Shown here: positions 1 through 5,589 of the stretch, one piece after another
Layout: each line of letters begins with the position of its first letter
Numbering within the stretch: the first letter of the stretch is position 1
NCBI GenBank assembly: GCA_002371755.1
Contig: DFGM01000010.1
Coordinates: forward strand, 1 to 11,095
Length of the DNA stretch: 11,095 nucleotides
Origin: Verrucomicrobia bacterium UBA3750
GTDB taxonomy: Bacteria > Verrucomicrobiota > Kiritimatiellia > RFP12 > UBA1067
Reading direction: 5' to 3'
Notes under the pieces: model-generated
Told to the model about the DNA's origin: nothing
The model's input: only the letters and a program-made list of their open reading frames with translations
The model's database searches: none
Program-made: the position numbers and the translations under genes

Positions 1-203
1 GTTTCCAGACCGATGCGCATGGGGCGAATACGCGCTAGGGAGCCCCCCCCCCCTTGCGCGGTTGGGCGGATTTTGCTATAAAACGCGAGCATCTCGCGTT
101 CCAGCGCCCCATTACGGAAGGGGATGGTCAGTGTGAGGAATGTCAGCGGCACGACAAGCAGGATTACTCGCACGCGCCGCCGCAAACACCCAGCCATGCG
201 CAT
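1..203 (-). pseudogene. Na+:solute symporter-like C-terminal fragment (runs off left edge)
   Basis: The minus-strand frame is open from about 208 to the left edge. From the first ATG (203) it reads a short basic stretch (CLRRRVR), then one hydrophobic segment (VILLVVPLTFLTLTIPF), then an amphipathic segment ending in REMLAFYSKIRP. A last membrane helix followed by an FYxxxRP motif is typical of the C-terminal end of sodium:solute symporter (SSS) family proteins in planctomycete and verrucomicrobial genomes, so I read this as the tail of such a transporter. The rest of the symporter is not upstream: in-frame stops lie just beyond 208, and a YafQ toxin remnant lies further on in the opposite direction. 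The gene therefore looks 5'-truncated. An 11-bp G run (complement of 43-53) is read as GGGG followed by S. The true C-terminus is outside the window. A small real membrane protein starting at 203 is an alternative. Confidence 0.45.
43..53. repeat. 11-bp poly-C tract
   Basis: Eleven consecutive C residues lie inside the minus-strand symporter-like frame. A change of one or two bases would shift that frame. The tract could be a slippage or phase-variation site, or an assembly error near a contig end. Confidence 0.8.
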
Positions 204-310
204 ACGACAGAACGCTGTTCAACTTCATGGTGCGCGGAATCGCCCATCTCCGCGATCAGCCGCTCCCGCCTCGCCTTGGAAATGTTGCCCGCTAAATCAT
301 TCTTCGCCAT
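164..310 (-). CDS. Doubtful 48-aa ORF with a good ribosome-binding site
   Basis: ATG at 310 is preceded by GGAGGAACAGTG, a strong Shine-Dalgarno at normal spacing, and the frame closes with TAA at 164-166. The product starts MAKNDLAGNISKARRERL and ends with a Cys/Gly-rich tail (CGGACE). I recognise no family. The first 25 or so residues look protein-like (basic, helical) but the tail looks like out-of-frame reading. It may be the 5' end of a gene whose remainder was replaced by the symporter fragment that it overlaps (164-203) in another frame. It lies in DNA that looks recombined, so it may not be expressed. Confidence 0.25.
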   Translation of the reverse strand: MAKNDLAGNISKARRERLIAEMGDSAHHEVEQRSVVCAWLGVCGGACE

Positions 311-324
311 CACTGTTCCTCCGA

Positions 325-438
325 CGAGGAACGCGCGACTGCCACATCACGCCCGACTGGCTTCTTCTGTATCGGATTGAGAACGACGTCCTTGTTCTGA
401 CCCTCACCCGCACCGGCTCCCACGCCGACCTGTTCTGA
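325..438 (+). pseudogene. YafQ-type (RelE superfamily) mRNA interferase toxin, C-terminal remnant
   Basis: The frame ending in TGA at 436-438 encodes RGTRDCHITPDWLLLYRI and then VLTLTRTGSHADLF. This is the C-terminal half of YafQ-family ribosome-dependent mRNA endoribonucleases, the toxin partners of DinJ/RelB antitoxins. The residues known to matter in E. coli YafQ from this half are kept: the His of CHI, the Asp-Trp of PDW, the His of TGSH and the final Phe. The N-terminal half, including the other conserved His in the usual DH(P/A)L motif, is absent: the sequence before about 325 has no similarity to the family in any frame I read, and no antitoxin gene is next to it. It is therefore a truncated, probably inactive gene. 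It is followed after about 35 bp by its own terminator. Confidence 0.72.
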
Positions 439-473
439 AGCCCCGCGCCAACACTGTGCGATACAATACCTTC

Positions 474-508
474 AAGGAAGCGGGACTTCTGCCGCTTCCT
501 TTCGTTTT
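474..508 (+). terminator. Intrinsic terminator after the YafQ remnant
   Basis: A perfect 10-bp stem (AAGGAAGCGG at 474-483, CCGCTTCCTT at 492-501) with an 8-nt loop is followed by TCGTTTT at 502-508. The T-rich side points to plus-strand transcription, so it most likely ended the truncated toxin transcript. Read leftwards it has no T tract, so it is a poor terminator for the Sel1 operon that ends at 538. Confidence 0.7.
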
Positions 509-537
509 GCCGGTCTATCAGCCCTTCTCCGCATCAG

Positions 538-2325
538 CTAGTTGCTCCTGTTCTTCCTCAACGCCTCTATCGCGTCTTTGTGACCCTGAATCGCCGCCTT
601 GCGATACCATTCATGGGCTTCAGACATATACCCCTTCGCTGAACACATAGTGGCAAAAACATATTGCGCTTGTGCATACCCTTGTTCTGCCGCTTTTTTG
701 CACAAAGACACCGCTATTTCATCATCACGCTCCACACCAAGCCCCAACAAGTAGCAACGACTGAGTTCATATTGCGCCTCTGCGAATCCCTGTCCCGCCG
801 AACGGTGGAACAATTGCACCGCTTTATATATGTCGGCTTGTACGCCATCACCATCTTTGTAACAGACACCCAGTATATACTGTGACAGCGCCAATCCTTG
901 TTCTGCTGCTTTGTGATACCACTTAACAGCCTCGTAATGGTTTTCATTCACACCATATCCCACAAAATAACATCCTGCAATAGCTTCTTGCGCCTTCGCC
1001 AATCCCTGAATCGCCGCCTTACGATACCATTTCGCCGCTTCGTGCATATCTACGCCCACGCCTTTACCCTTGCCATAACATAGTCCTAGTTCATATTGCG
1101 CTTGCGCCCACCCCTGATCTGCCGCCTTGCGATACCATTTTACGGCATTTGTATAGTCGCCAACGACTTCGGCATATAGCAAACCAAGCACAGATTGTGC
1201 CTTTCTATAATTTTGCTCAGCCGCCATGCGAATAAATCTCATCCCTTCATCCATATTTTTAGGAACTCCATCCCCAGCGATATAGTGCATTCCTAATTCG
1301 CATTGTGCAACAAACGAACCCTGATCAGCAGCCTTGCGATACCATTTCACCGCTTCCGCTTGATCTTGAGCTACTCCATTGCCGCTGTGATAGGCTAGAC
1401 CAAGTGCGCATTGCGCTTCTGCATTCCCCTGTTCCGCCGCCTTGCGCCACCATTTCAACGCCTCGCCCACATCCTTGCGTACTCCTTTGCCGCTCTCATA
1501 ACAAAGCGCAAGTTCCAATTGCGCATCGACATTACCTTGCTCTGCCGCCTTAATTTTTCTATCACGTTCCTCTGCCTCGCCCACATCCTTGCGTACTCCT
1601 TTGCCGCTCTCATAACAAAGCGCAAGTTCCAATTGCGCATCGACATTACCTTGCTCTGCCGCCTTAATTTTTCTATCACGTTCCTCTGCCTCGGCCTTCG
1701 CCTTTGCTTCCGCAACCATGCGGTTGGCAATGCCGTTGCATGAATCACGAAATACGCGTTCTGCAACAGATTGCTGGAATGTCTTGCCCGTTCCTCTGCA
1801 CGTTGAACACTTTTCCTTGGTCGAGCCGCCGCCACCGCATTTCTGACAACGCCCGCTTCCTTTGCACTTGTGACATGCCTTCCATCCGTTGGCTCTGTCA
1901 AACCCCATCGATACGGTCTTACCAGAACCTTTGCAGGAAGAACACTGCCCCTTGCCAGAGCAAACATAACAGCGGCTGTCTTTCTTGCCGACCCCAGAAC
2001 ATCGCTTGCACTTGTCTTTCAGCTTTTCCTCGAACGCCGCGGCATTCGCTAATTTGCCCTTTATGCGCTTACTGTAGATTTCATTTTTGCCGCAAGCCAA
2101 GAGACAGGCCGCAGAAGCCTGTAAATATTCCTGCCGCCGCTCGACATTGTTTGTCGCCATGCCAACCGAATACAGCGTGCCCGCATCCTTTGCATTGGGC
2201 GTCGCCTTTGCGATAGCCCGCAACTCGGTTTCCGTCAGACTCGTCTTCTTTGGCGCCGACTTCTTTTCCGCGCCAAATGCGCAAGCCGCAAATATAGTAC
2301 ACACAATCGTCAGAATTGTTCTCAT
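538..2325 (-). CDS. Exported Sel1-repeat protein with a six-motif DnaJ-type zinc domain
   Basis: A 595-aa protein. I chose the ATG at 2325 because AAAGGTGG lies just upstream and the product then begins with a normal signal peptide (MRTILTIVCTIFAACAFG, then A-E-K-K). An ATG 30 bp further upstream (2355) has no ribosome-binding site. Residues 20-105 are lysine-rich and helical. Residues 106-181 carry six CXXCXGXG motifs starting at C106, C119, C128, C151, C160 and C173; DnaJ (Hsp40) has four, so this is an enlarged DnaJ-type cysteine-rich zinc domain without a J domain. From about residue 214 to the end there are about 10 to 11 Sel1 repeats (TPR-like, about 36 aa, consensus EAVKWYRKAAEQG-x-AQ), which usually bind partner proteins. 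Two of the repeats are exact copies. The protein is probably periplasmic or extracytoplasmic. The related Sel1 gene at 2369-4258 lies 43 bp upstream in the same direction, so the two are probably cotranscribed. The function is unknown; a chaperone-like scaffold is an inference only. Confidence 0.85.
   Translation of the reverse strand: MRTILTIVCTIFAACAFGAEKKSAPKKTSLTETELRAIAKATPNAKDAGTLYSVGMATNNVERRQEYLQASAACLLACGKNEIYSKRIKGKLANAAAFEEKLKDKCKRCSGVGKKDSRCYVCSGKGQCSSCKGSGKTVSMGFDRANGWKACHKCKGSGRCQKCGGGGSTKEKCSTCRGTGKTFQQSVAERVFRDSCNGIANRMVAEAKAKAEAEERDRKIKAAEQGNVDAQLELALCYESGKGVRKDVGEAEERDRKIKAAEQGNVDAQLELALCYESGKGVRKDVGEALKWWRKAAEQGNAEAQCALGLAYHSGNGVAQDQAEAVKWYRKAADQGSFVAQCELGMHYIAGDGVPKNMDEGMRFIRMAAEQNYRKAQSVLGLLYAEVVGDYTNAVKWYRKAADQGWAQAQYELGLCYGKGKGVGVDMHEAAKWYRKAAIQGLAKAQEAIAGCYFVGYGVNENHYEAVKWYHKAAEQGLALSQYILGVCYKDGDGVQADIYKAVQLFHRSAGQGFAEAQYELSRCYLLGLGVERDDEIAVSLCKKAAEQGYAQAQYVFATMCSAKGYMSEAHEWYRKAAIQGHKDAIEALRKNRSN
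1460..1693. repeat. Perfect 114-bp tandem duplication inside the Sel1 gene
   Basis: Positions 1460-1573 are repeated without a single mismatch at 1574-1687, and identity continues 6 bp to 1693. The unit is 38 codons (EAEERDRKIKAAEQGNVDAQ and so on to KDVG), so the frame is kept and one Sel1 repeat is added. All other Sel1 units in the gene have diverged, so this copy is very recent. Confidence 0.95.
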
Positions 2326-2350
2326 TGCTTCATGCCACCTTTTTTTTTTA

Positions 2351-2388
2351 TACAAATCATATTATCGACTACAAATCATATTGTCGAC
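2351..2388. repeat. 19-bp tandem repeat at the junction of the two Sel1 genes
   Basis: TACAAATCATATTATCGAC (2351-2369) is followed directly by TACAAATCATATTGTCGAC (2370-2388), with one mismatch. The right copy encodes the last residues (RQYDL) and stop of the upstream Sel1 gene; the left copy lies in the 43-bp gap before the downstream start. It is probably a slippage duplication of the gene's 3' end. Confidence 0.9.
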
Positions 2389-4258
2389 ATTGTATCAGCA
2401 ACTCCTGCGCTTTTCTGTGTCCTTGTTCCGCCGCTTTGCTGAACCACTTTGCCGCCTCGGTCTTATCTTTGGGCACTACTGTGCCTAATCCATAAAAATA
2501 GCTTATGCCCAAATTGAATTGTGCTGGCGCCCAACCTTGATCTGCTGACTTACGAAACCATCTTACTGCTTCAGACAAATCTTGAGCCACACCATCTCCC
2601 TTGGAGTAACATAGTCCGAGATTGAACTGCGCGGTATCGACCCCTTGTCCCGCAGCCTTGCGAAACCACTTCACTGCCTCTACATGATCTTGCGCAACGC
2701 CTTGTCCACTTTTATACAAGTTCCCCAAATTATTTTGCGCATTTGCGTACCCTTGCTCTGCAGCCTTACGGTACCATCTTGCGGCCTCGGACTTGTTTTG
2801 CGGCACACCAACACCTTCAGAATAGGCACATCCCAAGTCATATTGTGCTTCGGCGAATCCCTGCTCTGCCGCCTTGCGGTACCATCTTATAGCCTCAATC
2901 TTATTTTGCGGCACCCCCACACCTTCATTATAGCACTGCGCAAGGTGGTACTGCGCTTGAACATACCCTTGTTCTGCCGCCTTGTGAAACCACTTAGTAG
3001 CCTCCGTTTTGTCTTGCGGCATTCCGTCACCATTGAAATAGCTCGCGCCTAAATCAAACTGTGCATTGACATACCCTTGTTCTGCGGCCTTACGAATCCA
3101 TTTTATGGATTCTTCTATATCTTTCGTCACAAAGAAACCAAGCCTGTAGCATGATCCTAGTTCATATTGTGCTCGCGGATGGTTTTGTTCCGCCGCCTTG
3201 CGGAAGCATTTTATCGCCATAGGCCAATTCTTATCCACTCCATCGCCTTCAACATAGCGTCGGCCGAGTTCAAATTGCGATTCTGCATCGTCGCACTCCG
3301 CCGCTTGGCGAGATTGTTCAAAACCTTGGGGCTTGTCGTTCCATACACCATCGACATTAGGACATGGTAAATTGTTATTGGAGAATTGGAAATGATTTAG
3401 TAAATCCTGTATCTGGCTTTGCAATTGGGGGTCTTTTTTCGCTTCATTTAACAGTTGCGTCCCTTTGGACTCGTCTTTAGATACACCTAAGCCAAATATA
3501 TAACAAAAGCCGAGACCGAATTTTGCCATGCTGTGACCTTGTCCTGCTGCCGCTTGATACCATTTTGTGGCTTCCTTCCAATCTTTCAGTCCTCCATATA
3601 ATATGCCAAGTTGACATTGTGCATCTGCATTGCCATGTTCCGCCGCCTTACGGAACAAATATGTCGCTTTGACCACATCCTTATCGACACCATCGCCATT
3701 AAGGTATCGCAGCCCCATTTCATAATCCGCATCGGCACTGCGATGGGAGATTAAGGGTGCAAAAAGACAGGCTGCAAGAAGAACTGCAAATCCGATAATG
3801 GCAGTGCGTCCATACCATCGTCTTTCCCAAAGTAAAACGATCTTGTCCTTAACAATACTCGCTACCGTTTTCGTCTTTGTGTGAAATGCGCCAAACCTTC
3901 CCTTGCCAGATGTTGTGGCTGGTTCGTCCGAAGAATGTGCTTCTGGTGTTTCCTCCTCCTCCACTTCTTTGACGACAAATTCATTTTCGCACGTTTCGCA
4001 CGTGGCAGTTTCACCGATATAGTCGGCATCGACTTCATACGTTGCGCCGCAATGCGGGCATGACGTTTCTATTTTTGCAGACTCCCCCTCGACTTGCGTC
4101 GCTACTGCATTTGAAATGCCGTCCGCATTGTCCCCAGTCATATCTTGAGGCGTGTAATTGAATTTAACATTGCAGAACGGGCAAAGCAGGTGCTGGCCCG
4201 GCACCGGTTCTTCATCAACCTCGCACGTTTGACCACAGTTAATACATGTTATTTCCAT
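2369..4258 (-). CDS. Membrane-anchored Sel1-repeat protein with two zinc ribbons
   Basis: A 629-aa protein. Residues 1-36 and 63-98 are two zinc ribbons with CXXC pairs at C5/C8 with C26/C29 and C67/C70 with C87/C90, resembling the MJ0042-type ribbons often found at the N-terminus of membrane proteins. Residues 99-150 are an acidic then basic linker. Residues 152-170 (TAIIGFAVLLAACLFAPLI) form one transmembrane helix with R-rich residues before it, which suggests ribbons inside and Sel1 repeats outside. Three Sel1 repeats (about 177-285), a non-repeat linker, then about eight and a half more repeats (about 325-629) follow, ending in a half repeat. ATG at 4258 has only a weak upstream GGA, and I saw no convincing promoter before it. 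It probably heads a two-gene operon with the exported Sel1 protein at 538-2325. The zinc ribbons may sense metal or redox state or bind nucleic acid or protein; this is not shown by the sequence. Confidence 0.85.
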   Translation of the reverse strand: MEITCINCGQTCEVDEEPVPGQHLLCPFCNVKFNYTPQDMTGDNADGISNAVATQVEGESAKIETSCPHCGATYEVDADYIGETATCETCENEFVVKEVEEEETPEAHSSDEPATTSGKGRFGAFHTKTKTVASIVKDKIVLLWERRWYGRTAIIGFAVLLAACLFAPLISHRSADADYEMGLRYLNGDGVDKDVVKATYLFRKAAEHGNADAQCQLGILYGGLKDWKEATKWYQAAAGQGHSMAKFGLGFCYIFGLGVSKDESKGTQLLNEAKKDPQLQSQIQDLLNHFQFSNNNLPCPNVDGVWNDKPQGFEQSRQAAECDDAESQFELGRRYVEGDGVDKNWPMAIKCFRKAAEQNHPRAQYELGSCYRLGFFVTKDIEESIKWIRKAAEQGYVNAQFDLGASYFNGDGMPQDKTEATKWFHKAAEQGYVQAQYHLAQCYNEGVGVPQNKIEAIRWYRKAAEQGFAEAQYDLGCAYSEGVGVPQNKSEAARWYRKAAEQGYANAQNNLGNLYKSGQGVAQDHVEAVKWFRKAAGQGVDTAQFNLGLCYSKGDGVAQDLSEAVRWFRKSADQGWAPAQFNLGISYFYGLGTVVPKDKTEAAKWFSKAAEQGHRKAQELLIQCRQYDL

Positions 4259-4301
4259 TCTTTATGTTCCATTCTCGATGCGTTTGGCCTGCCAATAACA
4301 A

Positions 4302-4346
4302 TACGGCAGTTACCCTGAAATACGACAGTTACCCTGAAATCTGACA
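4302..4346 (-). mobile_element. 19-bp tandem repeat, possible relic IS21-family end
   Basis: TACGGCAGTTACCCTGAAA (4302-4320) and TACGACAGTTACCCTGAAA (4321-4339) are tandem copies with one mismatch. Read on the minus strand from 4346 the sequence starts TGTCAG and then has TTTCAGGGTAACTG twice. IS21-family ends begin with TG and carry several short direct repeats of this style for IstA binding, so this could be a leftover IS end. No istA or istB sequence and no opposite end are present in the window. The repeat itself is certain; the IS assignment is weak. Confidence 0.3.
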
Positions 4347-4411
4347 AAAAACCTCTCTTCGTATCTCGAAGGAGGCTGTAGGAATTGCCTGTGGTGAAAT
4401 ACAAAGAGAGG
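4346..4411 (-). terminator. Intrinsic terminator of the PIN toxin-antitoxin operon
   Basis: On the minus strand, CCTCTCTTTGTATTTC (4411-4396) pairs with GAGATACGAAGAGAGG (4367-4352) over 16 positions. The two non-Watson-Crick positions are G-U only in minus-strand RNA. An internal AGGC/GCCT pair can close the loop further. Six T residues follow (complement of 4346-4351). It lies 177 bp after the PIN toxin stop and before the Sel1 genes, separating the two transcription units. Confidence 0.75.
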
Positions 4412-4587
4412 CGAACGCATTATGCGTTTTCCTCTGCAAGGTATCGTCACCAGCGAAACTTCCTACATTCCCTTCGACGACCGCTTTGCAGCGCAAATTG
4501 TCTGTCGGCGGATTTCTCACGCCTTATCGGTTTAACTGTCTATGGGCTTTGTTCCTTTCATTTCAGTTTCCACGATTTGAGATTGGT
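4412..4587. other. Intergenic stretch with no supported gene
   Basis: Between the PIN toxin stop and the terminator hairpin I see only short frames without ribosome-binding sites. One minus-strand frame (from a GTG at 4520, running to 4329) would read straight through the terminator hairpin and is not convincing. A small palindrome AACGCATTATGCGTT lies at 4414-4428. The stretch is best read as a 3' untranslated leader to the terminator or as degenerate DNA. Confidence 0.6.
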
Positions 4588-5016
4588 TCATGTCGCTGAC
4601 GAAACAGGATTGAAGATTGTCAGGGCGGGATAAAGAGTCTTGAAGTCCGCCTCGTTACGAGTGATTAGGCCTCCTTTACGCATCGCGTAAGCACCTATCA
4701 TTACATCGGCAATCGGGCGTTTCTTCTCCGTGCCGGAACGTTTGCGCAGTATATGCTCGTACCAAGCTTTATGCGCGGTAAAGACTGCGGCGGCGTTCCC
4801 TTCGAAATCAATGTTCACGCCAACATTCCGAAGGAACAAATCCTGCATGGATCGGTCTCCGTTGAACGCTGGCGACAACTCCACATACGTTATTGGAGCA
4901 ACAGTCAATTCACCTTCTTCCGCTTTCTCGTCCAACGCTTCCGCCGCCGCCTCTGCAAAAGGCTGCATTTCATCTAGGATGTCCAGAAGAACACAAGTAT
5001 CGACGACCCAATCCAT
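4588..5016 (-). CDS. PIN-domain toxin (VapC-like ribonuclease)
   Basis: A 142-aa protein, the usual size for a VapC. It starts MDWVVDTCVLLDIL, the first PIN strand with the metal-binding Asp (D6). Further acidic positions fit the family: E46 in YVELSPAF, D104 in IADVMIGAYA, and D124 in LITRNEADFKTLYP. PIN toxins are Mg2+/Mn2+-dependent ribonucleases that cut tRNA, rRNA or mRNA and are neutralised by a cognate antitoxin made from the gene just upstream. Here the toxin ATG (5014-5016) overlaps the antitoxin TGA by one base (TGATG), so translation is probably coupled. All four acidic residues are present, so the enzyme should be active. Its target RNA cannot be told from sequence. It is the last gene before the terminator at 4346-4411. 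Confidence 0.87.
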   Translation of the reverse strand: MDWVVDTCVLLDILDEMQPFAEAAAEALDEKAEEGELTVAPITYVELSPAFNGDRSMQDLFLRNVGVNIDFEGNAAAVFTAHKAWYEHILRKRSGTEKKRPIADVMIGAYAMRKGGLITRNEADFKTLYPALTIFNPVSSAT

Positions 5017-5294
5017 CAGTCTTCACCCTCACGGAGTTCTTTCATCCATTCCTCGGTCGGTCTAGGTGCATGAAACCGTTTCCCAAAACCTATCATATCC
5101 TTTGCCGAGGTCTTGCGCCGTTTTTCTGCGGGGGCGGCGATTTCCACGAAGATTACCTCGAAAGATCCGGCTTCGGGTAAAGCAAGAAGCGTTTCGCCGC
5201 TAGACCCGACCACACGTTGACGCCAAACACGATTAGAACGCCTCGCGCTTTCCAGCGTTGTCGTCCACTCATCTCTTTCCATCAATTTAGGCAT
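5016..5294 (-). CDS. Probable antitoxin of the PIN toxin
   Basis: A 92-aa protein. ATG at 5294 is preceded by GGAGG with 6-nt spacing; a longer reading up to 5429 would run antisense-style through the upstream gene and lacks a comparable site. The N-terminal part (about residues 1-55) is mixed strand and helix (WRQRVVGSSGETLLALPEAG). The C-terminal part (about 58-92) is a basic then acidic tail with AKDMIGFGKRFHAPRPTEEW and then MKELREGED, the kind of extended tail by which VapB-like antitoxins fill the PIN active site. I do not recognise a classical AbrB, Phd or RHH DNA-binding fold. The assignment rests on position, the one-base overlap with the PIN gene and this tail. Confidence 0.75.
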   Translation of the reverse strand: MPKLMERDEWTTTLESARRSNRVWRQRVVGSSGETLLALPEAGSFEVIFVEIAAPAEKRRKTSAKDMIGFGKRFHAPRPTEEWMKELREGED

Positions 5295-5457
5295 GGGACA
5301 CCTCCTCGATCTCCCTGACGCTGCCAACAAGTTTCCAGTTCCGCTTGCGGGCAGGGGGAACCATCGGACGAGACTCCGACAACAACGCCGAGATAAAGGC
5401 TTTCGCCTCTTTTTCGTCGCGAATCGCAAAGTTCGCCGTCATGCTAGATGTTGCCAT
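5287..5457 (-). CDS. Small protein (56 aa) leading the PIN operon
   Basis: ATG at 5457 follows AGGAGGCGAGAAA, a strong ribosome-binding site, and lies about 50 bp downstream of a good promoter. The product begins MATSSMTANFAIRDEKEAKA, has a short helix (FISALLSES), a proline-rich turn (PMVPPARK) and a C-terminal segment KRNWKLVGSVREIEEV. Its stop (5287-5289) overlaps the antitoxin start by 8 bp, so the three genes form one compact operon. I do not know the family. It could be a DNA-binding or accessory half of a split antitoxin. A longer start at 5493 is possible but has no comparable site. Confidence 0.65.
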   Translation of the reverse strand: MATSSMTANFAIRDEKEAKAFISALLSESRPMVPPARKRNWKLVGSVREIEEVSHA

Positions 5458-5503
5458 TTTCTCGCCTCCTTCCTGTTCAAGGGCACAATGCACCTAAAGG
5501 AAG

Positions 5504-5541
5504 ATGGTGGCATTTTACCATATTGAATGCGCGAAAGTCAA
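5504..5541 (-). promoter_or_regulatory. Promoter and operator-like palindrome of the PIN operon
   Basis: On the minus strand TTGACT (5541-5536) and TAAAAT (5517-5512) are separated by 18 bp, with TGG before the -10 (extended -10). The imperfect palindrome ATGGTAAAATGCCACCAT (5521-5504) overlaps the -10, where an antitoxin or toxin-antitoxin complex could repress the operon. The repressor role is inferred from how such operons are usually controlled. Confidence 0.7.
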
Positions 5542-5555
5542 TAGAGCGGACGCGA

Positions 5556-5583
5556 AATTGCGCCCCATTGGCCATCCGCAATT
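5556..5583 (-). terminator. Weak hairpin after the XylR-like gene
   Basis: AATTGCG (5556-5562) and CGCAATT (5577-5583) form a 7-bp stem with a 14-nt loop just past the stop of the regulator gene. On the minus strand only TTT follows, so it is a poor intrinsic terminator. Transcription of the regulator may run on into the PIN operon. Confidence 0.3.
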
Positions 5584-5589
5584 CATCCT

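Noticed and set aside
54..380. 108-aa plus-strand frame at the left end
   Set aside because: It has no ribosome-binding site and no family resemblance, and it ends inside the YafQ remnant in a different frame.
1455..1967. 170-aa minus-strand frame over the duplicated region
   Set aside because: It is an out-of-frame shadow of the Sel1 gene; its internal repeat merely reflects the 114-bp DNA duplication.
540..3720. Regularly spaced similar sequences about 108 bp apart (such as TGCGATACCATTT), resembling a repeat array
   Set aside because: They are the KWYRKAAEQG codons of successive Sel1 repeats read on the minus strand; the units are coding and diverged, with no spacer structure, so this is not a CRISPR array.
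4329..4520. 63-aa minus-strand frame between the PIN toxin and the Sel1 genes
   Set aside because: It starts with GTG without a ribosome-binding site and runs through the terminator hairpin and the tandem repeat.
5016..5429. 137-aa version of the antitoxin-like gene
   Set aside because: The first 45 residues are arginine- and cysteine-rich shadow translation of the 56-aa gene; the GGAGG-led ATG at 5294 is a better start.
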